Part shown: positions 9,358-19,146 of the stretch, in pieces
Layout of the letters: each line of letters opens with the position of its first letter
How positions within the stretch are numbered: the stretch's first letter is position 1
Notes under the pieces: model-generated
Seen by the model: the letters and a program-made list of their open reading frames with translations, nothing else
Told to the model about the DNA's origin: nothing
The model's database searches: none
NCBI GenBank assembly: GCA_050013875.1
Contig: JBEKEK010000038.1
Span: 9,043-73,042 of the forward strand
From: Trebonia sp050013875
GTDB lineage: Bacteria > Actinomycetota > Actinomycetes > Streptosporangiales > Streptosporangiaceae
DNA length: 64,000 nt
Direction: 5' to 3'
Translations under genes and position numbers: made by a program

Positions 9358-10479
9358 TTAGCCCCAGACCGCGTCCGCCACCGCGGCGATCAGCTCGAGT
9401 TTGGCCCTCTGGTCGTCGGCGGTGAGGGCGTTGCCCTCGGCGGTGGACGCGAAGCCGCACTGGCCAGAGAGGCAGAGCTGGTCAAGCGGCACGTACTTGG
9501 ACGCCTCCTCGATCCGGCGCTTCAGGTCGTCGGGAGACTCCAGCCGCGGCCGTTTGGTGGTCACCAGGCCGAGGACGACCTGCTTGCCCGGGGGCACGAA
9601 CCGCAGCGGCTCGAACCCGCCCGAGCGCTCGTCGTCGTACTCGAGGAAGAACCCGTCCACGTCGAGTTCGTTGAACAGTGCCTCGGCCACGAAGTCGTAG
9701 CCGCCCGACGCGACCCAGGAGGACTGGAAGTTGCCGCGGCACAGGTGCGTGGTGACCGCCATTCCATCCGGCCGCCCGCCGATCGCCCCGTTGGTCAGCG
9801 CGATGTAGCGCAGGTGCATGCTGTCGGCGTCCTCGCCGCGCTCGGCCACGTACGCGCGCTGCGCCGGGTCGTTCAGGTACGCCAGCGATGTGTCGTCAAG
9901 CTGCAGGTACGTGCAGCCCTGGCCGGCGAGCCGGCCGACCTCCTCGGCGTAGGCGGCGGACAGGTCGGTCCAGAACTCCTCGACGTCCGGGTAGACGGAT
10001 TCGTCAACCACCGCGCGGATGCCCGACCGGTAGTGCACCATCGACGGCGCCGGGATCGTCAGTTTGGGCACCGACTCGCCCGCCACCGACTGCAGGAACG
10101 CGAAGTCCCGGCCGAAGATCGTCTTGTCCATCGAGACCCGCCGCTCCACCCGGATCGCATCCGGCGTGAACTCGATGTCACCGCCCTCGTTGTGAAAGGT
10201 CGACACCAGATTCCCCGGCGCCTTGCCGATCCCCCCGATCTGGTACACGAAGTCCATATGCCAGGTAGCCCGCCGGAACTCCCCGTCCGTCACCGCCCGA
10301 AGCCCCACCGACCGTTGCAACGCGACCACCTCGCGAATCGCCCGGTCCTCAACGTCACGAAGTTCCGCAGCCGAGATTCTCCCGCTAGCCCGTTCCGCCC
10401 GGGCCGCCTGCAGCCAGGCCGGCCGCAGCAAGCTCCCCACGTGGTCTGCCCGGAACGGCGGCACAGTCCTCGTCGACAT
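9358..10479 (-). CDS. Cobalamin-independent methionine synthase II-like methyltransferase (MetE C-domain family)
   Basis: This 373-aa protein is a stand-alone TIM barrel of the MetE catalytic-domain family (YxjG/YxjH-like). It opens with PPFRADHVGSLLRP and carries the zinc-ligand pattern: THLCRGN (His-x-Cys), an acidic residue in EYDDERSGGF, and a late Cys in LSGQCGFAS. Relatives move a methyl or alkyl group to a thiol (homocysteine or coenzyme M). ATG 10479 is chosen because GAGGAAAGAGGGC precedes it. The gene sits between the importer and an SDR gene, which suggests a role in thiol-linked breakdown of an imported compound rather than housekeeping methionine synthesis; that is inference. Confidence 0.85.
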   Translation of the reverse strand: MSTRTVPPFRADHVGSLLRPAWLQAARAERASGRISAAELRDVEDRAIREVVALQRSVGLRAVTDGEFRRATWHMDFVYQIGGIGKAPGNLVSTFHNEGGDIEFTPDAIRVERRVSMDKTIFGRDFAFLQSVAGESVPKLTIPAPSMVHYRSGIRAVVDESVYPDVEEFWTDLSAAYAEEVGRLAGQGCTYLQLDDTSLAYLNDPAQRAYVAERGEDADSMHLRYIALTNGAIGGRPDGMAVTTHLCRGNFQSSWVASGGYDFVAEALFNELDVDGFFLEYDDERSGGFEPLRFVPPGKQVVLGLVTTKRPRLESPDDLKRRIEEASKYVPLDQLCLSGQCGFASTAEGNALTADDQRAKLELIAAVADAVWG

Positions 10480-10597
10480 GTCTGCCCTCTTTCCTCCAGC
10501 ATTGCCGAACGGGGGCCGTGGGGAGATTCTCCGCCGGCCTTCCGAAGGAGAGCCAGCGGAAATCTGCCCCACGGCACCAAAACCACCGTCTCTAGGT

Positions 10598-10628
10598 CTT
10601 GATTTTGACTTTGACCTTGATTTTGACT
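10598..10628. repeat. Short TTTGAC-rich direct repeat
   Basis: The 13-mer CTTGATTTTGACT occurs at 10598-10610 and again at 10616-10628, 18 bases apart, with related TTTGACC between. It lies just beyond the stop of the SDR gene at 10636. In a region of about 70% GC this AT-rich repeat stands out. A role in mRNA end formation is possible but not shown. Confidence 0.6.
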
Positions 10629-10635
10629 CTGATCT

Positions 10636-11490
10636 CTAACCTTCAGCCGGCGGCTTCTTAGCGAACATCGAGCTAGACGCGCCGCCATCGAGCACCAGCG
10701 TCTGCCCGGTCATGTAGCCCGCTCCGTCCGACGCCAGGTAAGCCACCGCCGCCGCGATGTCCTCCGGATACCCGGACCGCCCGACCGCGAGCATCGCCCC
10801 GCGCCGCTTCACCTCGGCGTCCGCGTCCAGGCTGGGGTCGATGGAGAGCAGCGAGCGCGAGGTCGCCACCATCCCCGGCGAGATCGCGTTCACGGTGATC
10901 CCCCACGGGGCGACGTCCGCCGACAGCGCCCGGGTGAAGCCGAGCACGCCCGCTTTCGACGCCGAGTACGCGGTCGACATCGCCACCGCGACCTGGCCGG
11001 CCTGGGAGGAGATGTTGATGATGCGGCCCCAGCGCCGCGCCCGCATGTGCGGCACCGCGAACCGGGACATCAGGTAGGTGCCCCGCAGGTTGATGCCGAG
11101 CACGAAGTCCCATACGTCGATGGGCACGTCCTCGATGTCGGCCCGGTCGGCGCCCTGCGGCGCGGCCGCGCCGTTCACGAGGACGTCGAGCCGGCCGTGC
11201 CAGTCGGCGCCGGTATCGACCATGCGCTTGGCGTCCTCGGCGACGGAGATGTCGCCGAGCAGCGCCAGGGCCGCGCCGCCGAGGCTGGTGATCTCCTCGA
11301 CCAGCGAGCCGACGCCGCGCCAGCCGTCGTCGGCCACGCCGACGATCTCCTGGCGGCGGTTGGGCACTCCGGTCGCCTGCTTGTCGGTCACCACGACGGC
11401 GGCGCCGGCCGCGGCGAGGGTGCGGGCGATGGCGCGCCCCATCCCGTCCCGCTTGCCGCACCCGGTGATCAGCGCGACGCGCGTGCTCAA
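10636..11490 (-). CDS. Short-chain dehydrogenase/reductase
   Basis: This 284-aa SDR has a cofactor-binding start VALITGCGKRDGMGRAIARTL, the NGAA motif, catalytic Ser in INISSQAG, the Tyr-x3-Lys motif in AYSASKAG, and the C-terminal Gly-rich end typical of classical SDRs. A loop after strand 2 (NRRQEIVGVADDGWRGVGSLVEE) is longer than usual and may shape the substrate pocket. The start is probably TTG 11490, which overlaps the stop of the upstream small gene as TTGA, implying coupled translation. It would oxidise or reduce an alcohol/ketone with NAD(P). Confidence 0.85.
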   Translation of the reverse strand: MSTRVALITGCGKRDGMGRAIARTLAAAGAAVVVTDKQATGVPNRRQEIVGVADDGWRGVGSLVEEITSLGGAALALLGDISVAEDAKRMVDTGADWHGRLDVLVNGAAAPQGADRADIEDVPIDVWDFVLGINLRGTYLMSRFAVPHMRARRWGRIINISSQAGQVAVAMSTAYSASKAGVLGFTRALSADVAPWGITVNAISPGMVATSRSLLSIDPSLDADAEVKRRGAMLAVGRSGYPEDIAAAVAYLASDGAGYMTGQTLVLDGGASSSMFAKKPPAEG

Positions 11491-11731
11491 TGCGCGCCGC
11501 CGGAGTAACCCGGCAAGTCAACCGGGTAGGTGATGTCGATAATGGCCGCGTCGACCCCGAGTTCGCTGCTGAGCATGGAGCGCATCAGGTCCTTGGGGAC
11601 CAAACAGTCCTCACAGGCGTCGGGACCGGCGGTAATGACCACGGAGAGCTTGGCATCCGCCTCTTCGATGGCCATGTGATAACCGTCCGCGGCAAGGGCT
11701 GACGTCAGAGCCACGGCCCGCTGTGAATAAT

Positions 11732-11735
<4 letters not shown>
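11487..11735 (-). CDS. 82-aa conserved-looking protein with a CxxC motif (unknown function)
   Basis: The start ATG 11735 is preceded by GGGGAGAAG and overlaps the upstream stop as ATGA, while its own stop overlaps the SDR start. It is therefore embedded in the operon. The 82-residue product has no signal peptide. It contains a single C-E-D-C motif (GPDACEDCLVPKD) about halfway, then SELGVDAAIIDITYPVDLPGY. I do not recognise the family. The CxxC beside a UGSC-family gene suggests a thiol-redox or metal role, which is inference. Confidence 0.75.
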
Positions 11736-12870
<1,135 letters not shown>

Positions 12871-12874
<4 letters not shown>

Positions 12875-13437
12875 TGGCCGGCGTCGCCATTCTCCGTCAG
12901 CAGCGCCACCACGTCGTCAAGTACCTGCGCGGCGCGCGCCCTGACCTGGTCCTCCGCCAGCACGGCGACCGGGTGCGCGGTGGTGGCGTAGCGGTAGCCG
13001 GGTGCGCCGCGCAGCGCGGCCATCGCGTCGGCGGTGGCGCGGAACGAGTCGGTGACGATCACCGCGACCGGCACACCGGCCGCCTCGAGCACCACGCCGT
13101 CGGCGGCGGCGGCCGCGCTGCACGAGCCGCAGTCGCCCACACCGGTCACGATCACGTCGGACTCGGCCGCCATCTCCTTGATGGCGTCCTCGGTCTCCGG
13201 CACGGCGAAGTTCTGCTTGGTCCGCTTGCTGACGGTGACGCCGTACCGCTCGGTGAGCAGGCGGCCAACCTCCTCAAGGAAGGGGCGGGCGTTCAGCTTG
13301 GTGTTGATAAGCAGGCCCACCCGCTTGCCGTCGAGGCTGGCCGGGCGGGGTGCCCGGGCGGCGGCCGGCTTGGCCGTGTTCGTTGGAGCGCTGCTGGTGG
13401 CGGCGGTCCCCGTGGGGTCCAGGATCGCGTTCGGCAT
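12871..13437 (-). CDS. UGSC-family (seleno)protein homologue, cysteine form
   Basis: This 188-aa protein has an Ala/Pro-rich N-terminal ~35 residues, then GKRVGLLINTKLNARPFLEEVG and the diagnostic GVGDCGSCSAAAA motif (Cys103-Gly-Ser-Cys106). In the UGSC family the first position of this motif is often selenocysteine; here it is an ordinary Cys codon. The motif at the N-terminus of a helix resembles a redox-active thiol pair. It heads a five-gene coupled run (UGSC, WSDGLP protein, CxxC protein, SDR, MetE-like) and is divergent from the dehydrogenase at 13780. The ribosome binding site is weak (GGAGAACC before ATG 13437). The biochemical role of the family is, to my knowledge, not settled. Confidence 0.8.
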
Positions 13438-13630
13438 AGGTTCTCCGACCTTCCTTTGCCTTGCTAACTACCGCGCTTACCACCGCGGCGATTGTCGGTG
13501 CGGGCGATTGCCCGTGCTCTGGTCAGTGCTCGCCCGGGTCTTCCTATTCCGCCTCCGGCATGGGGTCTTGGCTATTTTTCCGGCGGCGCTTTTGTGGTCG
13601 TACTCATGACAACCCAGTTCACGGCTGCCC

Positions 13631-13650
13631 TGATATTAGATTTCATATCA
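13631..13650. promoter_or_regulatory. Palindromic operator candidate in the divergent UGSC/dehydrogenase promoter region
   Basis: TGATAT at 13631-13636 and ATATCA at 13645-13650 form perfect 6-bp arms around an 8-base spacer, in an AT-rich pocket of the 342-bp intergenic region between divergent genes (13437 and 13780). The only regulator gene nearby is the PaaX-type gene at 15932, so this is a reasonable target for it. PaaX sites are known to be palindromes of TGATTC type, so the match is only partial. The rest of the intergenic region shows no gene. Confidence 0.5.
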
Positions 13651-13779
13651 CGCGCTTCCCGTCGCGCCAAGTGTCATATATCGTCTTCCGTGGGCCGGGA
13701 GAACCGGTTATGACCTGCACCAAATCCCCGGCCCGGTGACTGTTGCCGAGCCCAACGCTCGAGGTAAGGATGCACAAGC

Positions 13780-14880
13780 ATGGCTGACATGGTGCGCGCC
13801 GTCGTCCAGACCGGGCCGCGGCAGATGGAGTTGCGCGAGTTCCCCCGCCCGGTCATCGGCCCGCAAGACGGCGCCCTGCTGCGGGTGGAGGCCTGCGGCA
13901 TCTGCGGCAGTGACGTCGAGCAGTACAAGGGGGCGATGGGCACCCGGGGGCTGCCGATGATCCCCGGTCACGAGCCCCTCGGCATCATCGAGGAGATCGC
14001 GCCGTCGACGGCCGACCGCTGGGGCGTCTCGCCCGGCGACCGGGTGGCGGTGGAGATCCTGATCCCCTGCCGGTCCTGCGACCTGTGCCTGGCCGGGCAG
14101 TACATGCAGTGCAAGAACCGGGCTGGCTCCCATGGCGGTTACAACCCGCCGGAGCGCGGCCTTGGCCTGTACGGCGGCTACGCCGAGTACATGCACCTGC
14201 ACCCGAACTCGATTGTGCACCGGGTCCGCGGCGACATCCCGGCTGAGATCGCCGTCATGTACAACCCGCTCGGGGCGGGGGTGCGCTGGGCGCTGCAGTA
14301 CGGCGGCGTGCACCTCGGGTCGTCGGTGCTGGTGCTCGGGGCCGGCCAGCGCGGCCTGGCCGCCATCCTGGCCGCCAAGTACGTAGGCGCCGGGCTGATC
14401 ATCGCCACCGGTCTGGCCCGCGACACCAGGAAGCTCGCGCTGGCGCGCGAGTTCGGCGCCGACCACACCATCAACGTCGACGAAGAGGACACCGTCGCAC
14501 GGGTCCGCGAGCTGACCGGGGGCGACGGGGCCGACGTGGTGCTCGACCTGACCCCGATGGCGCAGCAGCCGGTTATCGACGCGATCAACGCGGTCCGCTG
14601 GGGCGGCACCATCGTGCTGGCCGGGCTGAAGGGGCACAAGGACATCCCGATCCCCACCGACCTGCTGATCAACAAGGCGCTCACCGTCAAGGGCGCGTTC
14701 TCGGTGGACGCCGCCGCCTACACCGACGCGATCAAGCTGATCGAGTCGGGCAAGTTCCCGCTCGAGAAGATGCAGACCCACAAGTTCGGGCTGGATGACG
14801 TGGAGCACGCCATCAAGCTGCTGGCGGGCGAGATCGACGGCGAGGACGGTATCCACGTCGCCGTCATGCCGGGTCTGTGA
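13780..14880 (+). CDS. Zinc-dependent medium-chain alcohol dehydrogenase
   Basis: This 366-aa MDR enzyme has catalytic zinc residues in EACGICGSD (Cys) and GHEPLG (His-Glu). The structural zinc site is CRSCDLCLAGQYMQC, which has the C-x2-C-x2-C-x7-C spacing, and the nucleotide fold is VLVLGAGQRGLAAI. It would oxidise an alcohol or reduce an aldehyde with NAD(P). ATG 13780 follows GAGGTAAGGATG. It is the first gene of a plus-strand operon (dehydrogenase, amidohydrolase, PaaX-type regulator), divergent from the UGSC operon. Confidence 0.9.
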   Translation: MADMVRAVVQTGPRQMELREFPRPVIGPQDGALLRVEACGICGSDVEQYKGAMGTRGLPMIPGHEPLGIIEEIAPSTADRWGVSPGDRVAVEILIPCRSCDLCLAGQYMQCKNRAGSHGGYNPPERGLGLYGGYAEYMHLHPNSIVHRVRGDIPAEIAVMYNPLGAGVRWALQYGGVHLGSSVLVLGAGQRGLAAILAAKYVGAGLIIATGLARDTRKLALAREFGADHTINVDEEDTVARVRELTGGDGADVVLDLTPMAQQPVIDAINAVRWGGTIVLAGLKGHKDIPIPTDLLINKALTVKGAFSVDAAAYTDAIKLIESGKFPLEKMQTHKFGLDDVEHAIKLLAGEIDGEDGIHVAVMPGL

Positions 14881-14887
14881 GACGCCA

Positions 14888-15919
14888 ATGCCGGTTATCG
14901 ACGCGCACGCGCACATCTTCCCCGGTGACTTCGGCCCGGCCCCGGCCGGCTGCGACCCGGCCGCCTGGCCTTCGGTTACCGACGGCCCCGACCCGTCCAG
15001 CAGGCTGCTGGTCAACGGCCCGATGCGGTTCCCCGCCAAGAAGGTCTGGTTCGACGCCGAGGCGCGGCTGGAGGCGTCCGCCGCCTCCGGCCTGGACGCG
15101 GAGCTGCTGTCACCGTTCCCCGCGCTGCTTAACTACCGCGTGCCCGCCGGCCTCGGCCGTGACCTGTGCCGGGTCACCAACACCTACATCGCCGGCCTGG
15201 CCGCCGCCTATCCCGCGAAGTTCTACGGGCTCGGCACGGTCCCGCTGCAGGACCCGGACCTGGCCGCCGCCGAGCTGACCGAGCTGGGCAAGCTGGGCCT
15301 GGCGGGCGTGGAGATCGCCTCCAACATCGACGGCGCCTCGCTGCACGAGCCGCGCTTCGACGGTTTCTGGGCCGAATGCGAGCGGCTCGGCACGGCCGTC
15401 TTCGTACACGGCCTGCCGGTCCCGTCGGACCGGGTGCCCGGGCCTGCCACGGCCACGTTCGGTGTGGGCGCGGAGGCCTCGCTCGGCGCCGCGGCGATCA
15501 TCTCCGGCGGGGTCGCGGAGAAGTACCCGGGCCTGAGGATATCCTTTAGCCACGCTGGTGGCGGATTCCCGATGATCCTCACCCGGGCCCAGTGGTTCTG
15601 GGGCCGGACCTGGAACGAGGAGCCGCCGCCGCCCGAGTCGGAACGCCCCGAGGCCGCCCCATGGTTCGCCGAGCACTCGCCGATCGAGCTTGCGCGTCGG
15701 TTCTACTACGACTCGCTGGTGTTCGACCGGCGGGCCATCAGGTACCTGGCCGACCTGTTCGGCACGGACCGGCTGCTTGTCGGCTCGGACTACCCCGCGA
15801 TGGGGCGGGAGCAGCCGATCGCCAAGACGCTCCGCACCATGGGCCTCTCCGACGCCGAACGCGGCGACGTGCTGTGGAACAACTGCTTCCGATTCCTGGG
15901 CATCGACCCAGCCAACTGA
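14888..15919 (+). CDS. ACMSD-like amidohydrolase (amidohydrolase 2 family)
   Basis: This 343-aa metal-dependent hydrolase/decarboxylase barrel has the opening DAHAHIFPG (His-x-His), GVEIASNIDG, a metal His in SFSHAGGGFP, and a late Asp in VGSDYPAMG. Relatives include decarboxylases such as ACMSD and gamma-resorcylate decarboxylase. ATG 14888 lies seven bases after the dehydrogenase stop and has only a weak ribosome binding site, so it is probably coupled. It could act on the product of the neighbouring dehydrogenases. Confidence 0.88.
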   Translation: MPVIDAHAHIFPGDFGPAPAGCDPAAWPSVTDGPDPSSRLLVNGPMRFPAKKVWFDAEARLEASAASGLDAELLSPFPALLNYRVPAGLGRDLCRVTNTYIAGLAAAYPAKFYGLGTVPLQDPDLAAAELTELGKLGLAGVEIASNIDGASLHEPRFDGFWAECERLGTAVFVHGLPVPSDRVPGPATATFGVGAEASLGAAAIISGGVAEKYPGLRISFSHAGGGFPMILTRAQWFWGRTWNEEPPPPESERPEAAPWFAEHSPIELARRFYYDSLVFDRRAIRYLADLFGTDRLLVGSDYPAMGREQPIAKTLRTMGLSDAERGDVLWNNCFRFLGIDPAN

Positions 15920-15931
15920 CCCCTTGATACC

Positions 15932-16972
15932 GTGATCCCGAATGCGGTGAGCACAACCGTGAGCAGCCTAGATTCATTTTTTGACGCGCTGCAGGACGAG
16001 GACGTCCCCCAGCCGTGGACCACGCCAGGGCCGGTCGCCCAGCGGCCGCCCCGGCTGCTGCTCACCCTCCTCGGCGACTACTGGTGGCAGCGGACCGAGT
16101 CACTGCCGTCGGCCGCCATCGTCGGGCTGCTGGCCGAGTTCGGTGTGAGCGACTCGGCCGCCCGCGCCGCGCTGTCCCGGCTGACCCGCAACGGGTTGCT
16201 GGTGACGTCGCGGAGCGGGCGGCGCACGTTCGTCCGGCTCTCCCAGCGTGCCGCCGATGTGCTCGACGACGGCGGGCGGCGCATCTTCTCCTTCGGCGAG
16301 ACCCCGGCCTCCTGGGACGGGATGTGGTCGCTGGTCGCGTTCTCCATCCCCGAGGACCGGCGGTCCGAGCGGGACGAGCTGAGGAAGGCGCTGCGCTGGC
16401 TCGGCTTCGCGCCGCTCTATGACGGCCTGTGGGTCTGTCCGCGCGACCACGCCGACACGGTGATGGCCCGGCTCAAGGACCTCGGCATCAGCACCGCGAC
16501 CGCGTTCCGCGCCACCGCGCTGCCTGCCGTCACCACCGACATCGCCGCCACCGCCGGCCTCCCGGACCTCACCGGCACCGCGGCCGGCACCCTGGTCAGC
16601 GCCGACATCCCGGCCCGCGCCTGGGACCTGGCCGGCCTGCGCGACCGCTACCAGGAGTTCATCGAGTTCGCCGGCCTGCTCCGCGACCAGACGGTGGCCG
16701 GCGAGATCAGCACGGCGGACGCGCTGGTCGCGCGGACCCGGGTGATGAACGAATGGCGGGCCTTCCCGGCGATGGACCCGGATCTCCCGGACGAACTGCT
16801 CCCCCCGGCGTGGCCCCGCGCGGCCGCCCGCGACCTGTTCATCACCTGCTATGACCTCCTCGGCCCGCTCGCCGCCAGGCGCGTCCGGCAGATCATCTCC
16901 CGCTACAGCCCCGAGCTGGCCGGCCGGGCCGCCTACCACAGCTCGCAGCTGACGCTGTCAGCCGCCGACTGA
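15932..16972 (+). CDS. PaaX-family transcriptional regulator
   Basis: This ~346-aa protein has the PaaX layout: an N-terminal winged helix (LLLTLLGDYW, LLAEFGVSDSAARAALSRLTRNGLL), the middle domain (WSLVAFSIPEDRRSERDELRKALRWLGFAPLYDGLWV), and the C-terminal domain with RDLFITCYDLLGP. PaaX proteins repress catabolic operons and are released by acyl-CoA-type ligands; that is known for the family. GTG 15932 is 12 bases after the amidohydrolase stop; other GTG codons 6-10 codons downstream are possible starts. It probably autoregulates this locus through the 13631 palindrome. Confidence 0.88.
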   Translation: MIPNAVSTTVSSLDSFFDALQDEDVPQPWTTPGPVAQRPPRLLLTLLGDYWWQRTESLPSAAIVGLLAEFGVSDSAARAALSRLTRNGLLVTSRSGRRTFVRLSQRAADVLDDGGRRIFSFGETPASWDGMWSLVAFSIPEDRRSERDELRKALRWLGFAPLYDGLWVCPRDHADTVMARLKDLGISTATAFRATALPAVTTDIAATAGLPDLTGTAAGTLVSADIPARAWDLAGLRDRYQEFIEFAGLLRDQTVAGEISTADALVARTRVMNEWRAFPAMDPDLPDELLPPAWPRAAARDLFITCYDLLGPLAARRVRQIISRYSPELAGRAAYHSSQLTLSAAD

Positions 16973-17062
16973 GTACCAGCGCGGTACCTATGAGTACGTC
17001 GACGCGTACAACCGAGTACAACTGCCCTGTTGGCGCGGGCGCGCGGCGACGATGCTGATCTC

Positions 17063-17347
17063 ATGATGAACGAATCCTCGCGGGCCACCCGGCTGGTGCT
17101 GCTGCGCAGGTCTTTGCTCGCTCTCGCCCTACTCGTCTCGGCCGCGGCCGCCGCGGTGGTGGTGTTCGCGGCCTACCTGTTCACCGAGGGTTACTCAGGC
17201 GGCGGGAGCCCGCAGAGCGTCGCGCCGCTGGCGTTCCCGCTCGCCTTCCTCGTGCTTGCCGTTGTCGGCCTGCCGGTCACGCTGGTCTGCACCGCGTCCT
17301 GGGTCGGCTACCTCGCCGCGGCCCGCAGGAGCCGCGGCCTTCACTGA
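17063..17347 (+). CDS. Small two-helix membrane protein (unknown)
   Basis: This protein of about 94 residues has two hydrophobic segments: LLALALLVSAAAAAVVVFAA near the N-terminus and FPLAFLVLAVVGLPVTLVC near the C-terminus, with positively charged ends (RRSRGLH). ATG 17063 or 17066 are equally possible, and no clear ribosome binding site is visible. I do not recognise a family. It sits alone between the PaaX-type gene and the ABC-F gene. Confidence 0.55.
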   Translation: MMNESSRATRLVLLRRSLLALALLVSAAAAAVVVFAAYLFTEGYSGGGSPQSVAPLAFPLAFLVLAVVGLPVTLVCTASWVGYLAAARRSRGLH

Positions 17348-17384
17348 AGAAAACGATTAGGCGGCCGGCCTAGGATTGTTCGCA

Positions 17385-19031
17385 ATGAGCGCCGTACTGA
17401 CAGCCAAGGGTCTCACCGCCGGCCACGGGACCCACATCCTCTTCTCCGACCTGGACCTGACGGTCGCGCCCGGTGAGGTCACCGGGCTCGTCGGCGTGAA
17501 CGGCGCGGGCAAGTCCACCCTGCTGCGCCTGCTGGCCGGCCTCGACGGCGGTGCGCTCACGCAGGGCTCGGTCACCCTCAACCCGCCGACCGCCACCGTC
17601 GGGTACCTGCCGCAGGAGCCGGAGCGGCGCGCGGACGAGAACGTCGCCGGCTTCCTCGCCCGGCGCACCGGCGTGGCGCAGGCGCAGCTCGACCTGGACG
17701 AGGCGACCGAGGCACTGGCGGCGGGAGCGGCCGGCTCCGACGACGCCTACGCGACCGCGCTCGACCGGTGGCTGAACCTGGGCGGCGCCGACCTGGAGGA
17801 GCGGGCGGCGAAGGTTATCACCACCCTCGGCCTGCGGGTAGCGCTCGACCGGCCGATGGCCGGGCTCTCCGGCGGCCAGGCCGCGCGCGCGAACCTGGCC
17901 TCGCTGCTGCTCTCCCGCTACGACGTCTTCCTGCTCGACGAGCCGACCAACGACCTGGACATCGGCGGCCTTGAGATCCTCGAGGACTTCGTCCGCAAGC
18001 TGCGCGCCGCCACCGTGCTCGTCAGCCACGACCGCGCGTTTCTCGAAGCCGCGGTCGACCGGGTGCTCGAACTCGACCTCGCCCAGCAGCAGACGCGCCT
18101 GTTCGGCGGCGGGTACGCCGGCTACCTGGAGGAGCGCGAGACGGCGCGGCGGCACGCCCGGCAGAACTACGAACGCTACGCGGAGACCAAGGCCGAACTC
18201 GAGGCGCGGCGGCGCACCCAGATCGGCTGGGCCGACAAGGGCGTCCGTGAGGCGAGGACCAAGGCGCCCGACCACGACAAGCACCGGGTCCAGGCGCAGG
18301 TCGCCCGCTCGGAGAAGCTGGCGGGCAAGGTCAAGGCGACCGAGCGGATGATCGGCCGCCTGGAGGTGGCCGAGGAGCCGCGCAAGGAGTGGCAGCTGCA
18401 GATGGAGATCGCCGCCGCGCCGCGCTCCGGTTCGGTGGCCGCCGTCATGCGCGAGGCGGTCATTGACCGCGGCGGGTTCCGCCTGGGCCCGGTCAGTCTG
18501 CAGATCGACTGGGCGGACCGGGTCACGGTGACCGGGCCGAACGGCGCGGGCAAGTCCACGCTGATCGACGCGCTGCTTGGCCGGGTTCCGCTGACCTCGG
18601 GCCAGGCCGCGCTGGGGTCCGGCATCATGATCGGCGAGGTGGACCAGGCCCGCAGCCTGTTCCGCGGCGAGCAGTCGCTGCTCGACGCGTTCGCGGGCGA
18701 GGTCCCCGGCCTGGTTCCGGCGCAGGCGCGGACCCTGCTGGCCAAGTACGGGCTCAAGGCGGACCACGCCACCCGCCCGGCGGGCAGCCTGTCCCCCGGC
18801 GAGCGCACCCGCGCCGGGCTCGCCCTGCTGCAGGCCCGCGGGGTCAACCTGCTGATCCTCGACGAGCCGACCAACCACCTCGACCTGCCCGCCATCGAGC
18901 AGCTCGAATCGGCGCTGGACACTTACCCAGGCACGTTCCTGCTGGTGACCCACGACCGCCGGATGCTGGAGAGCCTCTCGGTCAACCGCCACCTGGCGGT
19001 CGCCGACGGCCGGGTCACTGAGGTGGTCTGA
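17385..19031 (+). CDS. ABC-F family ATPase
   Basis: This 548-aa soluble protein has two ABC domains and no membrane segment. Domain 1 has Walker A GVNGAGKST, signature LSGGQAARANLA and Walker B LLDEPTNDLD. A long basic linker follows (roughly residues 240-340, rich in E/R/K). Domain 2 has GPNGAGKST, LSPGERTRAGLA and LILDEPTNHLD. ABC-F proteins act on the ribosome, either resolving stalled translation or protecting from antibiotics. Resistance cannot be claimed from sequence alone. ATG 17385 is preferred over TTG 17376 because the product then starts MSAVLTAKGL. Confidence 0.9.
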   Translation: MSAVLTAKGLTAGHGTHILFSDLDLTVAPGEVTGLVGVNGAGKSTLLRLLAGLDGGALTQGSVTLNPPTATVGYLPQEPERRADENVAGFLARRTGVAQAQLDLDEATEALAAGAAGSDDAYATALDRWLNLGGADLEERAAKVITTLGLRVALDRPMAGLSGGQAARANLASLLLSRYDVFLLDEPTNDLDIGGLEILEDFVRKLRAATVLVSHDRAFLEAAVDRVLELDLAQQQTRLFGGGYAGYLEERETARRHARQNYERYAETKAELEARRRTQIGWADKGVREARTKAPDHDKHRVQAQVARSEKLAGKVKATERMIGRLEVAEEPRKEWQLQMEIAAAPRSGSVAAVMREAVIDRGGFRLGPVSLQIDWADRVTVTGPNGAGKSTLIDALLGRVPLTSGQAALGSGIMIGEVDQARSLFRGEQSLLDAFAGEVPGLVPAQARTLLAKYGLKADHATRPAGSLSPGERTRAGLALLQARGVNLLILDEPTNHLDLPAIEQLESALDTYPGTFLLVTHDRRMLESLSVNRHLAVADGRVTEVV

Positions 19032-19077
19032 CCGGCAGCGGCGGTCAGCTAGGCAGCAAGTATGTGCGGATGGTGAC

Positions 19078-19114
19078 GTGGCCAGGCCGCGGGATCAACC
19101 GGCGGCCTGGCCAC
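19078..19114. terminator. Bidirectional hairpin terminator
   Basis: A perfect 13-bp stem (GTGGCCAGGCCGC at 19078-19090, complement at 19102-19114) with an 11-base loop lies between the convergent ABC-F and lysyl-oxidase-like genes. It has no long T-run on either side, as is common in actinomycetes. Confidence 0.75.
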
Positions 19115-19146
19115 GCTGAGCTACCCGGTCGGGAGGGGGCGCGCGC

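Noticed and set aside
10636..11490. SDR considered as a mycofactocin-dependent SDR
   Set aside because: The extended cofactor-loop pattern of that subfamily is not seen; it reads as a classical SDR, so no link to mycofactocin is claimed.
17385..19031. ABC-F protein considered as an antibiotic resistance determinant
   Set aside because: Sequence cannot separate resistance from general translation roles, and no biosynthetic or resistance context is present.
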